A DNA stretch of 27,248 nt from an uncultured Hippea sp. Its GTDB lineage: Bacteria > Campylobacterota_A > Desulfurellia > JAADFJ01. The stretch covers positions 1 to 27,248 of the forward strand of contig CAJVZA010000020.1 in assembly GCA_913009315.1 (NCBI GenBank). The letters are read 5' to 3'. The translations under genes were made by a program, and so were the position numbers. Shown here in pieces: positions 7,412 to 15,490 of the stretch; the stretch's first letter is position 1; every line of letters starts with the position of its first letter. Below the pieces are notes generated by a model that had not been told where the DNA came from, searched no databases, and saw nothing but the letters and a program-made list of their open reading frames with translations.

Positions 7412-8768
7412 ATCCATTGAGCCGGAAAGACCTACTTACTTTATTGGTATAGGCGGTATAGGTATGAGCGGATTAGCTCAGCTGCTTTTTAAAAACGGCT
7501 ATAAAGTGATGGGTTCGGATATTAAAGAAACCTCTATGACTAAAAAATTACGCAGTTATGGAATGCCTGTTTTTATCGGTCATAATAGCGATCAGATTCC
7601 TCCGAATGCTCAGGTTATTTATTCCTCAGCGATAAAAAAGGGAAACCCCGAACTTGACTGCAGTATTGCCCGATCGCTGCCGCTTCTTAAGCGGGGAAAG
7701 GTGCTTTCGCTGGTAATGGAAGGCTACTACGGTATTGCCGTCAGCGGCTCTCATGGAAAAACTACAATAAGCTCAATGATAGCTAAAATTTTAGAAAATT
7801 CCGGTCTTTCACCGGTTTCCATAATCGGAGGGATTGTAAACAGTACCGGAACAAATCTGATGGCAGGTGATGGAAAATATCTTGTGGCTGAAGCTGATGA
7901 ATCTGACGGATCATTTAATTTTTTGAGACCGAAATTGGCTGTTGTCAGTAATATTGATTTTGAACACATAGATCATTATGGCAGTTATGATAATCTGCTT
8001 TGTCAGTTTAGGAAATTTTTGACAGAGTCGGCCGGCAAGTCTGTTGTTAACTCTGATGATGAAGGAATAAAGGCGATTTTATCAAGTAGTATGGTAAAAG
8101 TTGGGCAAGATGGTGATTATAGAATTGAAGATGCGTATCTTTCATTAAAAGGAGCGTCATTTAAGCTTAGATGCAAAGATGGTGCATTATTGGAAATAGC
8201 GCTTTCGGTTATAGGAATGCATAACATAACAGATGCCTCGCTTGCTGCCGCGGCTGCCAAAGAACTTGGTGTGGGCAATGAAGTTATTGTAGATTCTTTA
8301 AGCAGATTTGATGGGGTAAAGCGCAGAATGATGCGCATTGGTGAGATTAGAGATGTTTTAATTATGGATGATTACGGACATCATCCAACTGAAATTGCCG
8401 CCACCCTAAGGGCACTAAAAATCTATTGCAGACGAATTGTTGTCCTGTTTCAGCCGCACAGGTTTACGAGAACTAAACTTTTGTTTGATAAATTTTCAAA
8501 AAGTTTTGAGAATGCCGACCGGGTTTATGTGACTGATATTTATGCGGCGGGTGAACAGGTGATCTCCGGTGTTACCGGAAGGGCTTTAGCGGAAAATATC
8601 AATCATACCGTGGAATGCAGCTATATTGGGACGCTTGCTGAAGCGATACCCAAAATTGTCGATCTTCTGGAGCCGGGTGATTTGCTGCTGACAATGGGTG
8701 CCGGTGATATAGGTTCGGCTGCATCGCAGATATTGAACAATCTTAAGGGTGCTGCTATTAATCCGTAA
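7392..8768 (+). CDS. murC: UDP-N-acetylmuramate-L-alanine ligase
   Basis: MurC adds L-Ala to UDP-MurNAc in the cytoplasm, the first peptide step of peptidoglycan synthesis. At 458 residues it has normal length. Motifs in order are FIGIGGIGMSGLA (UDP-binding domain), VSGSHGKTT (ATP loop, near 119-125), AEADESDGSF, NIDFEHIDHYGS, KRRM, DDYGHHPTEI and FQPHRFTRT. The C-terminus has TMGAGDIG, as expected. All hallmark residues of the family are present. AAGGTG lies 7 bases before the ATG. It overlaps the ABC ATPase gene by 20 bases, an uncommon arrangement because murC usually sits in the dcw cluster with murG, murB and ftsZ. None of those is here. The 221-base gap that follows carries a repeat copy and the fliM promoter. 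Confidence 0.97.
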   Translation: MQQILYRSIEPERPTYFIGIGGIGMSGLAQLLFKNGYKVMGSDIKETSMTKKLRSYGMPVFIGHNSDQIPPNAQVIYSSAIKKGNPELDCSIARSLPLLKRGKVLSLVMEGYYGIAVSGSHGKTTISSMIAKILENSGLSPVSIIGGIVNSTGTNLMAGDGKYLVAEADESDGSFNFLRPKLAVVSNIDFEHIDHYGSYDNLLCQFRKFLTESAGKSVVNSDDEGIKAILSSSMVKVGQDGDYRIEDAYLSLKGASFKLRCKDGALLEIALSVIGMHNITDASLAAAAAKELGVGNEVIVDSLSRFDGVKRRMMRIGEIRDVLIMDDYGHHPTEIAATLRALKIYCRRIVVLFQPHRFTRTKLLFDKFSKSFENADRVYVTDIYAAGEQVISGVTGRALAENINHTVECSYIGTLAEAIPKIVDLLEPGDLLLTMGAGDIGSAASQILNNLKGAAINP

Positions 8769-8775
8769 ACGATTA

Positions 8776-8871
8776 TCGTGAGTCTCAATTTGAACGTTTG
8801 AAATTAACAGAGTTATCCTATAGAAAATCTCAAAAAAAGCAGTGAATCTGTTTATTGTGCAGCGGTTTCAT
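8776..8871 (-). repeat. Dispersed palindromic intergenic element, copy 2
   Basis: This copy is in the gap between murC and fliM. Its strong block, CTATAGAAAATCTC..AAGCAGTGAATCTG then TTTATTGTGCAGCGG, aligns with 14152-14200 and, as its reverse complement, with 2111-2160 and 27126-27157. The half nearer murC (8776-8815) is more diverged but keeps GAAATTAACAGAGTTA at the position of the central palindrome. Confidence 0.65.
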
Positions 8872-8904
8872 TATCTGTAGATTGTTCGCGAGGCATCTGC
8901 ATAT

Positions 8905-8932
8905 TTGACTTTTATATTGTTTTTTTTATAAT
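8905..8932 (+). promoter_or_regulatory. Sigma70-type promoter of the fliM operon
   Basis: TTGACT (8905-8910) and TATAAT (8927-8932) are separated by 16 bases. This -10 is a perfect consensus. Transcription would start near 8939, about 50 bases before the fliM ATG. It is a housekeeping-type promoter; I do not see a sigma28 or sigma54 element. Confidence 0.65.
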
Positions 8933-8989
8933 TGTATGACTATTCGGAAAATAACATAGCCTATCGTAATCTATCAAAATGGAGATGTA

Positions 8990-9958
8990 ATGGCAGAGAT
9001 TCTTTCGCAGGAAGAGATTGACGCACTTTTAAAAAATGTTGATACCGCTAAATCGGAAGAAAGAGCCGCAGCAGGCGTTGCGGCAAGCTTTTATGATTTT
9101 AAGCATCCAAGACACATTTCCTCGGAACAGTTAAGAGAAATAGAAGTAATTCATCAAAATTTTTCAAGAGATTTATCAATTAAACTTAGCGCTGCGTTTC
9201 ATGATACCGTAGCGGTTTCGGTCAATGATATTATTAATCAGACATATGGAGAATATCTGTCCGGTATTTTTTCGCCTACCTGTTTTTACTCTTTTTCCGG
9301 AGAACCGATTGACGGCTTATCTGCAATAGAAGTTACTATGGATGCTGCTTTTCCAATGATAGATAAGATGCTTGGAGGCGCCGGAGAGCAGATAGAGGAA
9401 AAAAGAGAACTTACCGACATAGAATATATTATTATGGACGACATTATGGAAACTATTTGCTCTAATATATCTGCGAGCTGGAGTAGAATTTTACGATTTT
9501 CTGCCAGAATAAAACAGAAAGGCTTTTCTCCTGATGTTATTTTTGTTGTGGATTCCAACGAGATGGTTTTGACTATTCCATTCGAAGTCGTTATAGGAAA
9601 CACAAAAGGGACATTTTCAATCTGCTACTCATCTGTATTTTTGAAGCCTATAATAGATGCGATCAATGCAAAGAAGAACAATGTTCTGAAAGAACAACTC
9701 GAATTTAGGAAAAAGCTCATGTCCGGAATTAAAGAAACAACACTCGATATAGCTTGTGATCTTCCTACTGAACGGATGAATGTCAAAGAACTGCTATCAA
9801 TAAAGGTTAACGATATATTGAAAACATCATTCAATCCTTCGGATGCTGCAAATATAAGCATTAACGGCATATATAAGATGCTTGGAAATGTTATGAGCGA
9901 AGGCGACAAAAGGGGCGTCAAAGTTGTTAAAATATCGGCCTCGGAGGAGACTAATTGA
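8990..9958 (+). CDS. fliM: Flagellar motor switch protein FliM
   Basis: FliM forms the middle of the C-ring and receives phosphorylated CheY. This 322-residue protein starts with EILSQEEIDALL, the CheY-binding segment. A middle CheC-like domain follows (about 45-230), with GEYLSGIF where FliM proteins usually carry a Gly-Gly pair. A C-terminal SpoA domain (about 240-318) ends in VKVVKISASEE. A purine-rich GGAGATGTA lies just before the ATG. The TGA overlaps the TTG start of fliN in the sequence TTGA. It heads a switch and chemotaxis gene run with its own strong promoter. Confidence 0.95.
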   Translation: MAEILSQEEIDALLKNVDTAKSEERAAAGVAASFYDFKHPRHISSEQLREIEVIHQNFSRDLSIKLSAAFHDTVAVSVNDIINQTYGEYLSGIFSPTCFYSFSGEPIDGLSAIEVTMDAAFPMIDKMLGGAGEQIEEKRELTDIEYIIMDDIMETICSNISASWSRILRFSARIKQKGFSPDVIFVVDSNEMVLTIPFEVVIGNTKGTFSICYSSVFLKPIIDAINAKKNNVLKEQLEFRKKLMSGIKETTLDIACDLPTERMNVKELLSIKVNDILKTSFNPSDAANISINGIYKMLGNVMSEGDKRGVKVVKISASEETN

Positions 9959-10827
9959 AAAGGCTTGCAGAATTTGTAGAAAAAGTGGTAACGGAATCTT
10001 TTAAAGATTCTATAGAAAAAATCGTGGAATGTAAATTCGATAAAATAGAAACAATGGATAAAACAGGCATTGATGAGCAAATATTTACACAGATCGAGAT
10101 TGAGTCCACCAAACCTGCAGGGACTTTTTTTATGCTATTGACAAAAAATATCGCTGAACTTCTCGTTGATGATAAGCTGACGAATGAATCTCTGGAAGAT
10201 CTTATGTTTCAGTTTTCGTTTGATTTTTCGGCACGTTATGATGAGGTGACAGAGTCTCAAATGGGATGGCAGGTTACTTCTTCGTCAATAGATGCAAAGC
10301 TTAATGATACCGTTTACAAAGGCGATTATATATTTATGAGCTATGATATTGGTGTCGGCAGTCAAAAAGGCAAATGGCTGTGGATTATGCCGGAACAGTA
10401 TGTATCTGAAATAGCAGAAAAGTTTTCCGATAATGTTCAGAACGACAATGCTGCCAAGCAGAATGATTCCAAAGCTGAAACCGGTGAGATTCATACTCTG
10501 GGCAACAGCGATGCGGTAAATATGGAACCCGCTGCCGCCCGAGAAATTTCTGTTAATCAGAACAATGTACGTAATCTTGATGTGCTTATGGATGTAAATC
10601 TGCATGTTGTTGTCCGTGTCGGAACAAAAAAGATGCTTTTAAAGGAGATACTCAAGCTTGTCCCGGGAAACAAAATTCTTTTTTCTCAAGATATAGATGA
10701 TCCGCTGGATGTTCTTGTGAATGGAAAAATTGTTGCAAAGGGCAAGGTCGTATCTGTAGATGGATTTTTTGGTATTAAAATTACCTCAATTGAATCCAAG
10801 TATTCAAGACTTAATAAATTGAAATAA
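9955..10827 (+). CDS. fliN: Flagellar motor switch protein FliN, long form
   Basis: The last 80 residues form a FliN SpoA domain, with LDVLMDVNLHVVVRVGTKKM, LKEILKLVPGNKI and DPLDVLVNGKIVAKGKVV. FliN forms the base of the C-ring and works with FliM and FliG in direction switching. At 290 residues it is about twice the length of enteric FliN. The first 165 residues form a globular domain that resembles the middle domain of FliM/FliY, and the linker (about 165-200) is polar. I do not see the ExxN phosphatase signature in the N-terminal part, so it is not clearly a FliY phosphatase. The start is TTG at 9955, supported by GGAGGAG a few bases upstream and by overlap with the fliM stop. Confidence 0.88.
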   Translation: MKRLAEFVEKVVTESFKDSIEKIVECKFDKIETMDKTGIDEQIFTQIEIESTKPAGTFFMLLTKNIAELLVDDKLTNESLEDLMFQFSFDFSARYDEVTESQMGWQVTSSSIDAKLNDTVYKGDYIFMSYDIGVGSQKGKWLWIMPEQYVSEIAEKFSDNVQNDNAAKQNDSKAETGEIHTLGNSDAVNMEPAAAREISVNQNNVRNLDVLMDVNLHVVVRVGTKKMLLKEILKLVPGNKILFSQDIDDPLDVLVNGKIVAKGKVVSVDGFFGIKITSIESKYSRLNKLK

Positions 10828-10834
10828 ATATCTG

Positions 10835-12931
10835 ATGTTATACAAGATGGGAAATCGCCTGTCTTTTGATTTTCCGTTTCAATTCACCAAATTACTTCGC
10901 ATCCAGCTCTTTTTTGCTATTGCTGTGCCGGTGCTGATGATTACTGCACTTACTGTATATTCGGCTGATATCGGTGAAGGGCAGGGGAAGCATCAGACCG
11001 GTGTTATTTCCGGATATGTCAATGTGAAGGGCGATTATAAAACTTATTCGGACATCAGTTCTTCATTTATGGATAAAAAGAATATCAGTAATTTAGTGCC
11101 CTGGTCGGTTTTAATAACCATACCCAATACCAAATTTAATATAGATATAGTTGCGCCAGGGCGTCTTAAACCTGATGGAAAATTGTTTTATGACGGACTC
11201 AAGCTCTACCACAGAAAAAACTATTTACGGTCTTTGTCTATATTTAAAAAAATTACAACGCTTTACCCGAAAAGCCTGTACTATCCTCCTGCCCTGATTT
11301 ATCTGTCCGAAACGTTGATCATGTTAAATCGTCCGGATGATGCAAGAACGATTTTAAACAAAGCTAAGGAATATCCTTCAAATGAAGAGATGCTGCCTTC
11401 AGCATTTTTTATGCTTGCAAAATCTTATGGTAAAAATAACGATAGTTTCGAAGAAGAGAGTGTCTTAAAGCTGATAACCGGTAATTTTCGTAATAGTCAT
11501 TTTGTAGCCCTTGCCAATATTATGCTTGGCAAATTGTATATAAATTACGAAAACTACAGGAAAGCCAGAATATATTTTAAGAATGCATCAAATTCACGGT
11601 ACGAGCTGTCATCTTTGATGGGCTACGGCACAAGTTACGCAAAAGAAAAAAATAACCTAAAGGCGAATTTGTATTTTACATCGGCATATTATTATACAAA
11701 AAAACATGAGATCAGTGTTGATAAATTTGTAAGCATAGCAGGAGAATATCTTCCGATTATGCTTGAAACATTTTGTACTCTGCGCGAATTTAATCTGACC
11801 GGAGGCTTGTTGAGTCGTCTCAAGAATAATCCTGAAGGTATTTATAGTCGTGCGACTTGTTTGAAAGAGCAGGGACGTTATAAAGCCGCATCAAAACTAT
11901 TCTACAAAGCGTATTCGACTGATCCAACATCGAGATTGGCAAGTTCTGCAAAACGAAGCGGGGCTATTTATAAAATTTTTGGAGGAATGGATCTTGCCGG
12001 AATAAAGAAGATAGAGTCTGAATACAAATATGACAATGAAGTATCTGAAATTGCCGCTATCAAAGAAGCTGAAATTCTTATAAAAAATAAAAAAGAATCT
12101 GAAGCGATGACTGCTCTATATAGATATAAAAAGCGAGGCGAGGCATATTCCATATGGGATGTCAAATTAAATCAGCTTGCAGTTCAGCTTGTTGATAAAT
12201 TGATGAAAAGATACAGGAGCGATCCTGAATCAATTGATGTGAAAAAATTGCTGCCGTTTATCGCCGTACTTGATAATCCTCTTGAAATAGCATCTTTACT
12301 GATGAGTGTAAACCGGTTTGATGACGCAAAAGCAATATTATATAAGACTGAAGCAGAACCTGCATATAGAGATCGTTCCATTGTAAGACTGGCCTATATT
12401 GCATTGAAAAGAAACAAGTTCAAACAGGCGGAAGCGTTGATTAATTCCGTTAAAAGATCATACACAAAGAGTGATGCCGTTTATTGGAATGTTTTGGGCG
12501 ATATTGCTTTTCAAAATGGAAAATACAGCAAAACTATAAACTATTACAAAAAAGCGTCGAAACTTAATTTATCCGGCAGCGCAAGAACTAATCTTGCATA
12601 TTCCTATTATAGTGTCGGGGATTTCAAAAAGGTGACCGAAATTTTGGGAACAGGAAAACTTTCACCGATCGATTACAGAATTCTTGGCGATACGGCTTTT
12701 AAACTTGCGAGATACAATGAAGCTGTTAGTTACTTTTACAGGGCTGAAAATGATAATGAGTCTAATTTATATTTCGCAAAATCTCTCTATAAAATCAAAA
12801 AGGTTGGCGATGCTGTAAAAATCTTAAAAAGGCTTGCATTGGGTGGGGGAACCGTAAAGATACTTGCTGAGAGCGAGCTTGCCATCATTAAATCTGAGAA
12901 AACCGTAAAGGCTGCCGAAAATTTGAAATAG
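10835..12931 (+). CDS. Large exported TPR-repeat protein
   Basis: This 698-residue protein has a basic N-terminus, a hydrophobic stretch at about residues 25-43 (LFFAIAVPVLMITALTVYSA) and a likely signal cleavage after YSA. The mature part starts with a short non-repeat region (about 45-120). It then consists mostly of helical TPR-like units, for example YHRKNYLRSLSIFKKITTLYP, NYENYRKARIYFKNA, FQNGKYSKTINYYKKASKLN and LARYNEAVSYFYRAEND. No catalytic motif is seen, and the protein is probably a periplasmic scaffold. It starts 7 bases after fliN and precedes cheX, so it may serve motility or flagellar assembly (inference). ATG at 10835 or 10847 could start it; neither has a good ribosome site. 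Confidence 0.75.
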   Translation: MLYKMGNRLSFDFPFQFTKLLRIQLFFAIAVPVLMITALTVYSADIGEGQGKHQTGVISGYVNVKGDYKTYSDISSSFMDKKNISNLVPWSVLITIPNTKFNIDIVAPGRLKPDGKLFYDGLKLYHRKNYLRSLSIFKKITTLYPKSLYYPPALIYLSETLIMLNRPDDARTILNKAKEYPSNEEMLPSAFFMLAKSYGKNNDSFEEESVLKLITGNFRNSHFVALANIMLGKLYINYENYRKARIYFKNASNSRYELSSLMGYGTSYAKEKNNLKANLYFTSAYYYTKKHEISVDKFVSIAGEYLPIMLETFCTLREFNLTGGLLSRLKNNPEGIYSRATCLKEQGRYKAASKLFYKAYSTDPTSRLASSAKRSGAIYKIFGGMDLAGIKKIESEYKYDNEVSEIAAIKEAEILIKNKKESEAMTALYRYKKRGEAYSIWDVKLNQLAVQLVDKLMKRYRSDPESIDVKKLLPFIAVLDNPLEIASLLMSVNRFDDAKAILYKTEAEPAYRDRSIVRLAYIALKRNKFKQAEALINSVKRSYTKSDAVYWNVLGDIAFQNGKYSKTINYYKKASKLNLSGSARTNLAYSYYSVGDFKKVTEILGTGKLSPIDYRILGDTAFKLARYNEAVSYFYRAENDNESNLYFAKSLYKIKKVGDAVKILKRLALGGGTVKILAESELAIIKSEKTVKAAENLK

Positions 12932-13065
12932 AGAAAATAAGGTAAAAAATTACGCATATGAAAAAACAAAGACAACTTAAATCTGATAAATGATATTGAA
13001 TTTATATGAACATTCTGTAATATGGTATTATTCTATCACTATACTAAACCGACGTGGAGGAGCGA

Positions 13066-13596
13066 ATGGAAAATGTAGGCGGCAACTCAAAGCAGGGAAA
13101 CAGGCGAGTGCCTCTTGATGTCAGACTGATAAATCCGTTTATTTCCGGCACGAAAGAGGTTTTCGAAGTCATGGCAGGAATACCTGTGAAACGCAAGTCT
13201 CTTTCTCTGAAAAAAGATTATAAAATGTTTGGTGAGATTTCAGGTATTATGGGGCTGACCGGCGATGCAGTAGGTTCTATAATCATAAGTTTTCCAAAAA
13301 AACTGGCAGACGATGTAGTATCTAAATTTCTCGGTATTGAAGATGGTGAAAATATAAATGAAGATGATATGAGGGACGGCGTTGGAGAGATTCTCAACAT
13401 GATTACGGGCAAAGCAAAAACTTTGCTTGCCAGCACAGAATATTATTTCAAGCTTTCGATACCAACCGTTATCATGGGGCAGAATTATGAAATATCTCAC
13501 TCAAAGGACACTCCTTGTATTGTTGTAATATTTGAAGCAATTAATTTGCAATTTATCCTGCAGGTATCTTTGTCACCTCACAAAAAACAGGAGTAA
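13066..13596 (+). CDS. cheX: Chemotaxis phosphatase CheX
   Basis: CheX dephosphorylates CheY-P and resets the motor signal. The ATG at 13066 is chosen because GGAGGAG lies just upstream; a GTG at 13054 is in frame but contains the ribosome site itself. The protein has 176 residues, close to the family length of about 155-180. The catalytic signature E-x-x-N is seen in DGVGEILNMITGKAK, about residues 107-121, the helix that inserts into the CheY active site. The N-terminal part carries the beta strands used for dimerisation (GLTGDAVGSIIISF). It lies 4 bases before cheY, its expected partner. A TTGAAT at 12996-13001 is a possible -35, but the -10 is not convincing. Confidence 0.9.
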   Translation: MENVGGNSKQGNRRVPLDVRLINPFISGTKEVFEVMAGIPVKRKSLSLKKDYKMFGEISGIMGLTGDAVGSIIISFPKKLADDVVSKFLGIEDGENINEDDMRDGVGEILNMITGKAKTLLASTEYYFKLSIPTVIMGQNYEISHSKDTPCIVVIFEAINLQFILQVSLSPHKKQE

Positions 13597-13600
13597 TATT

Positions 13601-13981
13601 GTGGAAATAAGTGATATCAAGGTTCTAATTGTAGATGATTCCTCTACAATGAGAAGAATTATTGGTAAAATACTCAAAAGCATGGATATAACAGAAATTC
13701 TTCAGGCTGCCGATGGTGTTGATGCTATAAGTCTTCTGTCCGATACATCGGTTGATCTTATATTGGCAGATTGGAATATGCCGCGGATGAATGGTTTGCG
13801 AATGGTCAAGAAATTAAGAGAAAAGAGAAAAACCGCTTCCGTACCTATAATTATGGTTACGACGGAAGCCGAGCGATCCAGCGTAGTTGAAGCAATAAAG
13901 GCAGGCGCAAATAACTATCTGGCAAAACCGTTTACTCCCGATGCATTAACTACAAAAATAAAGGAAACGCTTCATTTGTAG
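13601..13981 (+). CDS. cheY: Single-domain response regulator CheY
   Basis: CheY carries the chemotaxis signal to FliM. The GTG at 13601 is the start, with AGGAG 7 bases upstream, giving 126 residues, the standard CheY size. The acidic pair is in VLIVDDSSTMRR, the phospho-acceptor Asp in ILADWNMPRMNG, the switch Thr in MVTTEAE, and the conserved Lys in LAKPFT. No output domain is present. The pairing with cheX and the FliM CheY-binding segment in the same run gives a complete signal-to-switch module, without a kinase (CheA) in view. No rho-independent terminator is obvious after it. Confidence 0.95.
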   Translation: MEISDIKVLIVDDSSTMRRIIGKILKSMDITEILQAADGVDAISLLSDTSVDLILADWNMPRMNGLRMVKKLREKRKTASVPIIMVTTEAERSSVVEAIKAGANNYLAKPFTPDALTTKIKETLHL

Positions 13982-14305
13982 AGCTGATATTTATTCTAAA
14001 AGCGGCGGCAGGATTTTCAGCACTTCCATATCTCAGGTTCGATAGTTTTTTTATCTATAGATTTGCTTAAGAGACCGCTTTATGAGGTTTCCCATATACT
14101 TGCGTTTTGTTTCTTTGAATTAACCCGTTAGTTCTTCAGAAGTTTGCCTTGTCTATAGAAAACCTCATGAAAAGCTGTAAATTTGTTTATTGTGCAGTGG
14201 TCTCATTGTGCAGCAGTCTCTTTAAGCGAGAATGTTCTCAACCGAGTGCCCTTAATCAATGGATTCGAAAAGATGCTTTTCGCAAAAGCACAATTTGGAG
14301 CGCTG
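13982..14305. other. Convergent intergenic region, 324 bases
   Basis: cheY and the M20 peptidase gene converge here. Bases 14071-14206 are a repeat copy. Beyond it lie two mutually exclusive hairpins: CGAAAAG/CTTTTCG (14266-14282) and TGCTTTT/AAAAGCA (14274-14290). They sit downstream of the peptidase gene on the minus strand, but no T-run follows, so a terminator role is only possible. No gene is supported. Confidence 0.5.
14071..14206 (-). repeat. Dispersed palindromic intergenic element, copy 3
   Basis: This is the clearest full-length copy, about 136 bases. It begins GAGACC and ends GGTCTC, so its tips are inverted repeats. Inside, ATGAGGTTT (14084-14092) and AAACCTCAT (14160-14168) form a second inverted pair. 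The centre, GAATTAACCCGTTAGTTC (14117-14134), is nearly palindromic. The whole element matches 2111-2243 in the opposite orientation. Confidence 0.75.
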
Positions 14306-15490
14306 CTATATCTGTTTTGTATTACCGGGAGCGGACAGATACCTCCAAGATGATAATATGGAAGATGCGAGCAGAGCTGTCCTTTCCCTAAAACTTGATT
14401 TCATCATATACTCTCTTTTACTGTGATCGTCATCACCTATAGGCCCCATTCCATCAACAACTGCAGTTTTCATTTTAGATATAAAATTTGCATCCGAAAC
14501 ACCATAACGATATTCTTCTGTGACTTTAATATGAAGTTTGTCGGATTCTTTTTTAATCAAATCAAAAAGCTGTCTGTTTTTTTTGTTCTGTTCCATCGGA
14601 GGGCGAAAAGAAAAGAATTTATATTTTGTCTTTGTTCCCTGAGTATTTGAGTGATTGCATATATTCTCTATCTTTTCTATTGTATCATTTTCTTCTTTCT
14701 CGGTAGCAAATCTTATATCAACGGAAGCAGCCGCATATTCCGGAACCGTATTGGGACCTACTCCACCCTTAACCGTTCCTACATTTACAGTCACACCGTC
14801 TTCAAAGTTATTCAAAGATTCAAGCGATATAATCTTGTCGGCCATTTCTAATATAGCGCTCGGTTTGCTGCCTTTAATGAACGCAGCATGCGAAGCCTTG
14901 CCCTCTACCTCAATGTTTGCACTTATTTTACCTTTTCTGCCTGTTACTATATCACCATTCAATCCTCCGCATTCGAGAACGTACGCAAATGAGCTTTTTT
15001 TCGCAACATCCATTATAATTTGCTTAGAAGAAGGCGAACCTATCTCCTCATCAGAGTTAAAAACAAAAATTATCGGAATATCATTCAAAACGCCAAGCTT
15101 TTTGAGGATTCTTAATGCAAAAATTCCCACAACAAGACCGCCCTTCATATCTATTACCCCCGGACCATAAATGAAATCTTTATCTTCTCTGCAGCTGTTG
15201 AATCCGAGTGTTTCCGGAAATACGGTATCCGTATGTCCGCAAAGCATTATTGGTTTAAAACCGGTATTATTGTTCTTATAAAAAACGAGATTGTTTCCCA
15301 GGTTATCGTTTTCATGAATTTCGACAGTAAAATCAAGCCGCTCCATCTGATCTTTTACCGTATCTCCCACCAGATCAACACCTTTTTTGTTGTATGTATA
15401 GCTGTTAATCAGTACCATTTTTTTTAGGAGGGCGAGCATTTCCTGCTCGTCCTCCTCTATCAGTTTCAAAATTTTATCTGTTATGTTCAC
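14306..15490 (-). CDS. M20-family metallopeptidase / amidohydrolase
   Basis: M20 enzymes hydrolyse amide bonds of peptides or N-acyl amino acids with two zinc ions. The GTG at 15490 is chosen because it overlaps the TGA of the preceding gene (GTGA), giving 394 residues, a normal M20 length. Zinc and catalytic residues are visible: H86 and D88 in CGHTDTV, bridging D114 in GVIDMKGG, base E148 and ligand E149 in NSDEEIG, E173 in LECGG, and a C-terminal His in DDDHSKREY. A dimerisation (lid) domain starts near GRKGKISANIEVEGKASHA. It most resembles the glutamate carboxypeptidase / ArgE-DapE branch, and the substrate is not determinable. As the last gene of the GntR operon it may cleave, or trim, the product of the ATP-grasp ligase (inference). 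Confidence 0.88.
   Translation of the reverse strand: MNITDKILKLIEEDEQEMLALLKKMVLINSYTYNKKGVDLVGDTVKDQMERLDFTVEIHENDNLGNNLVFYKNNNTGFKPIMLCGHTDTVFPETLGFNSCREDKDFIYGPGVIDMKGGLVVGIFALRILKKLGVLNDIPIIFVFNSDEEIGSPSSKQIIMDVAKKSSFAYVLECGGLNGDIVTGRKGKISANIEVEGKASHAAFIKGSKPSAILEMADKIISLESLNNFEDGVTVNVGTVKGGVGPNTVPEYAAASVDIRFATEKEENDTIEKIENICNHSNTQGTKTKYKFFSFRPPMEQNKKNRQLFDLIKKESDKLHIKVTEEYRYGVSDANFISKMKTAVVDGMGPIGDDDHSKREYMMKSSFRERTALLASSILSSWRYLSAPGNTKQI

Noticed and set aside
13532-13600. Extended N-terminus of CheY starting inside cheX
   Set aside because: The GTG at 13601 has AGGAG at ideal spacing and gives the standard CheY length; the extra residues would only be an overlap with cheX.
14149-14391. 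80-residue plus-strand reading frame
   Set aside because: It starts inside a copy of the dispersed repeat and runs into the antisense of the M20 gene; there is no ribosome site.
14655-15170. 171-residue plus-strand frame opposite the M20 peptidase gene
   Set aside because: It is a mirror frame of a gene whose metal and catalytic residues are all visible on the minus strand.
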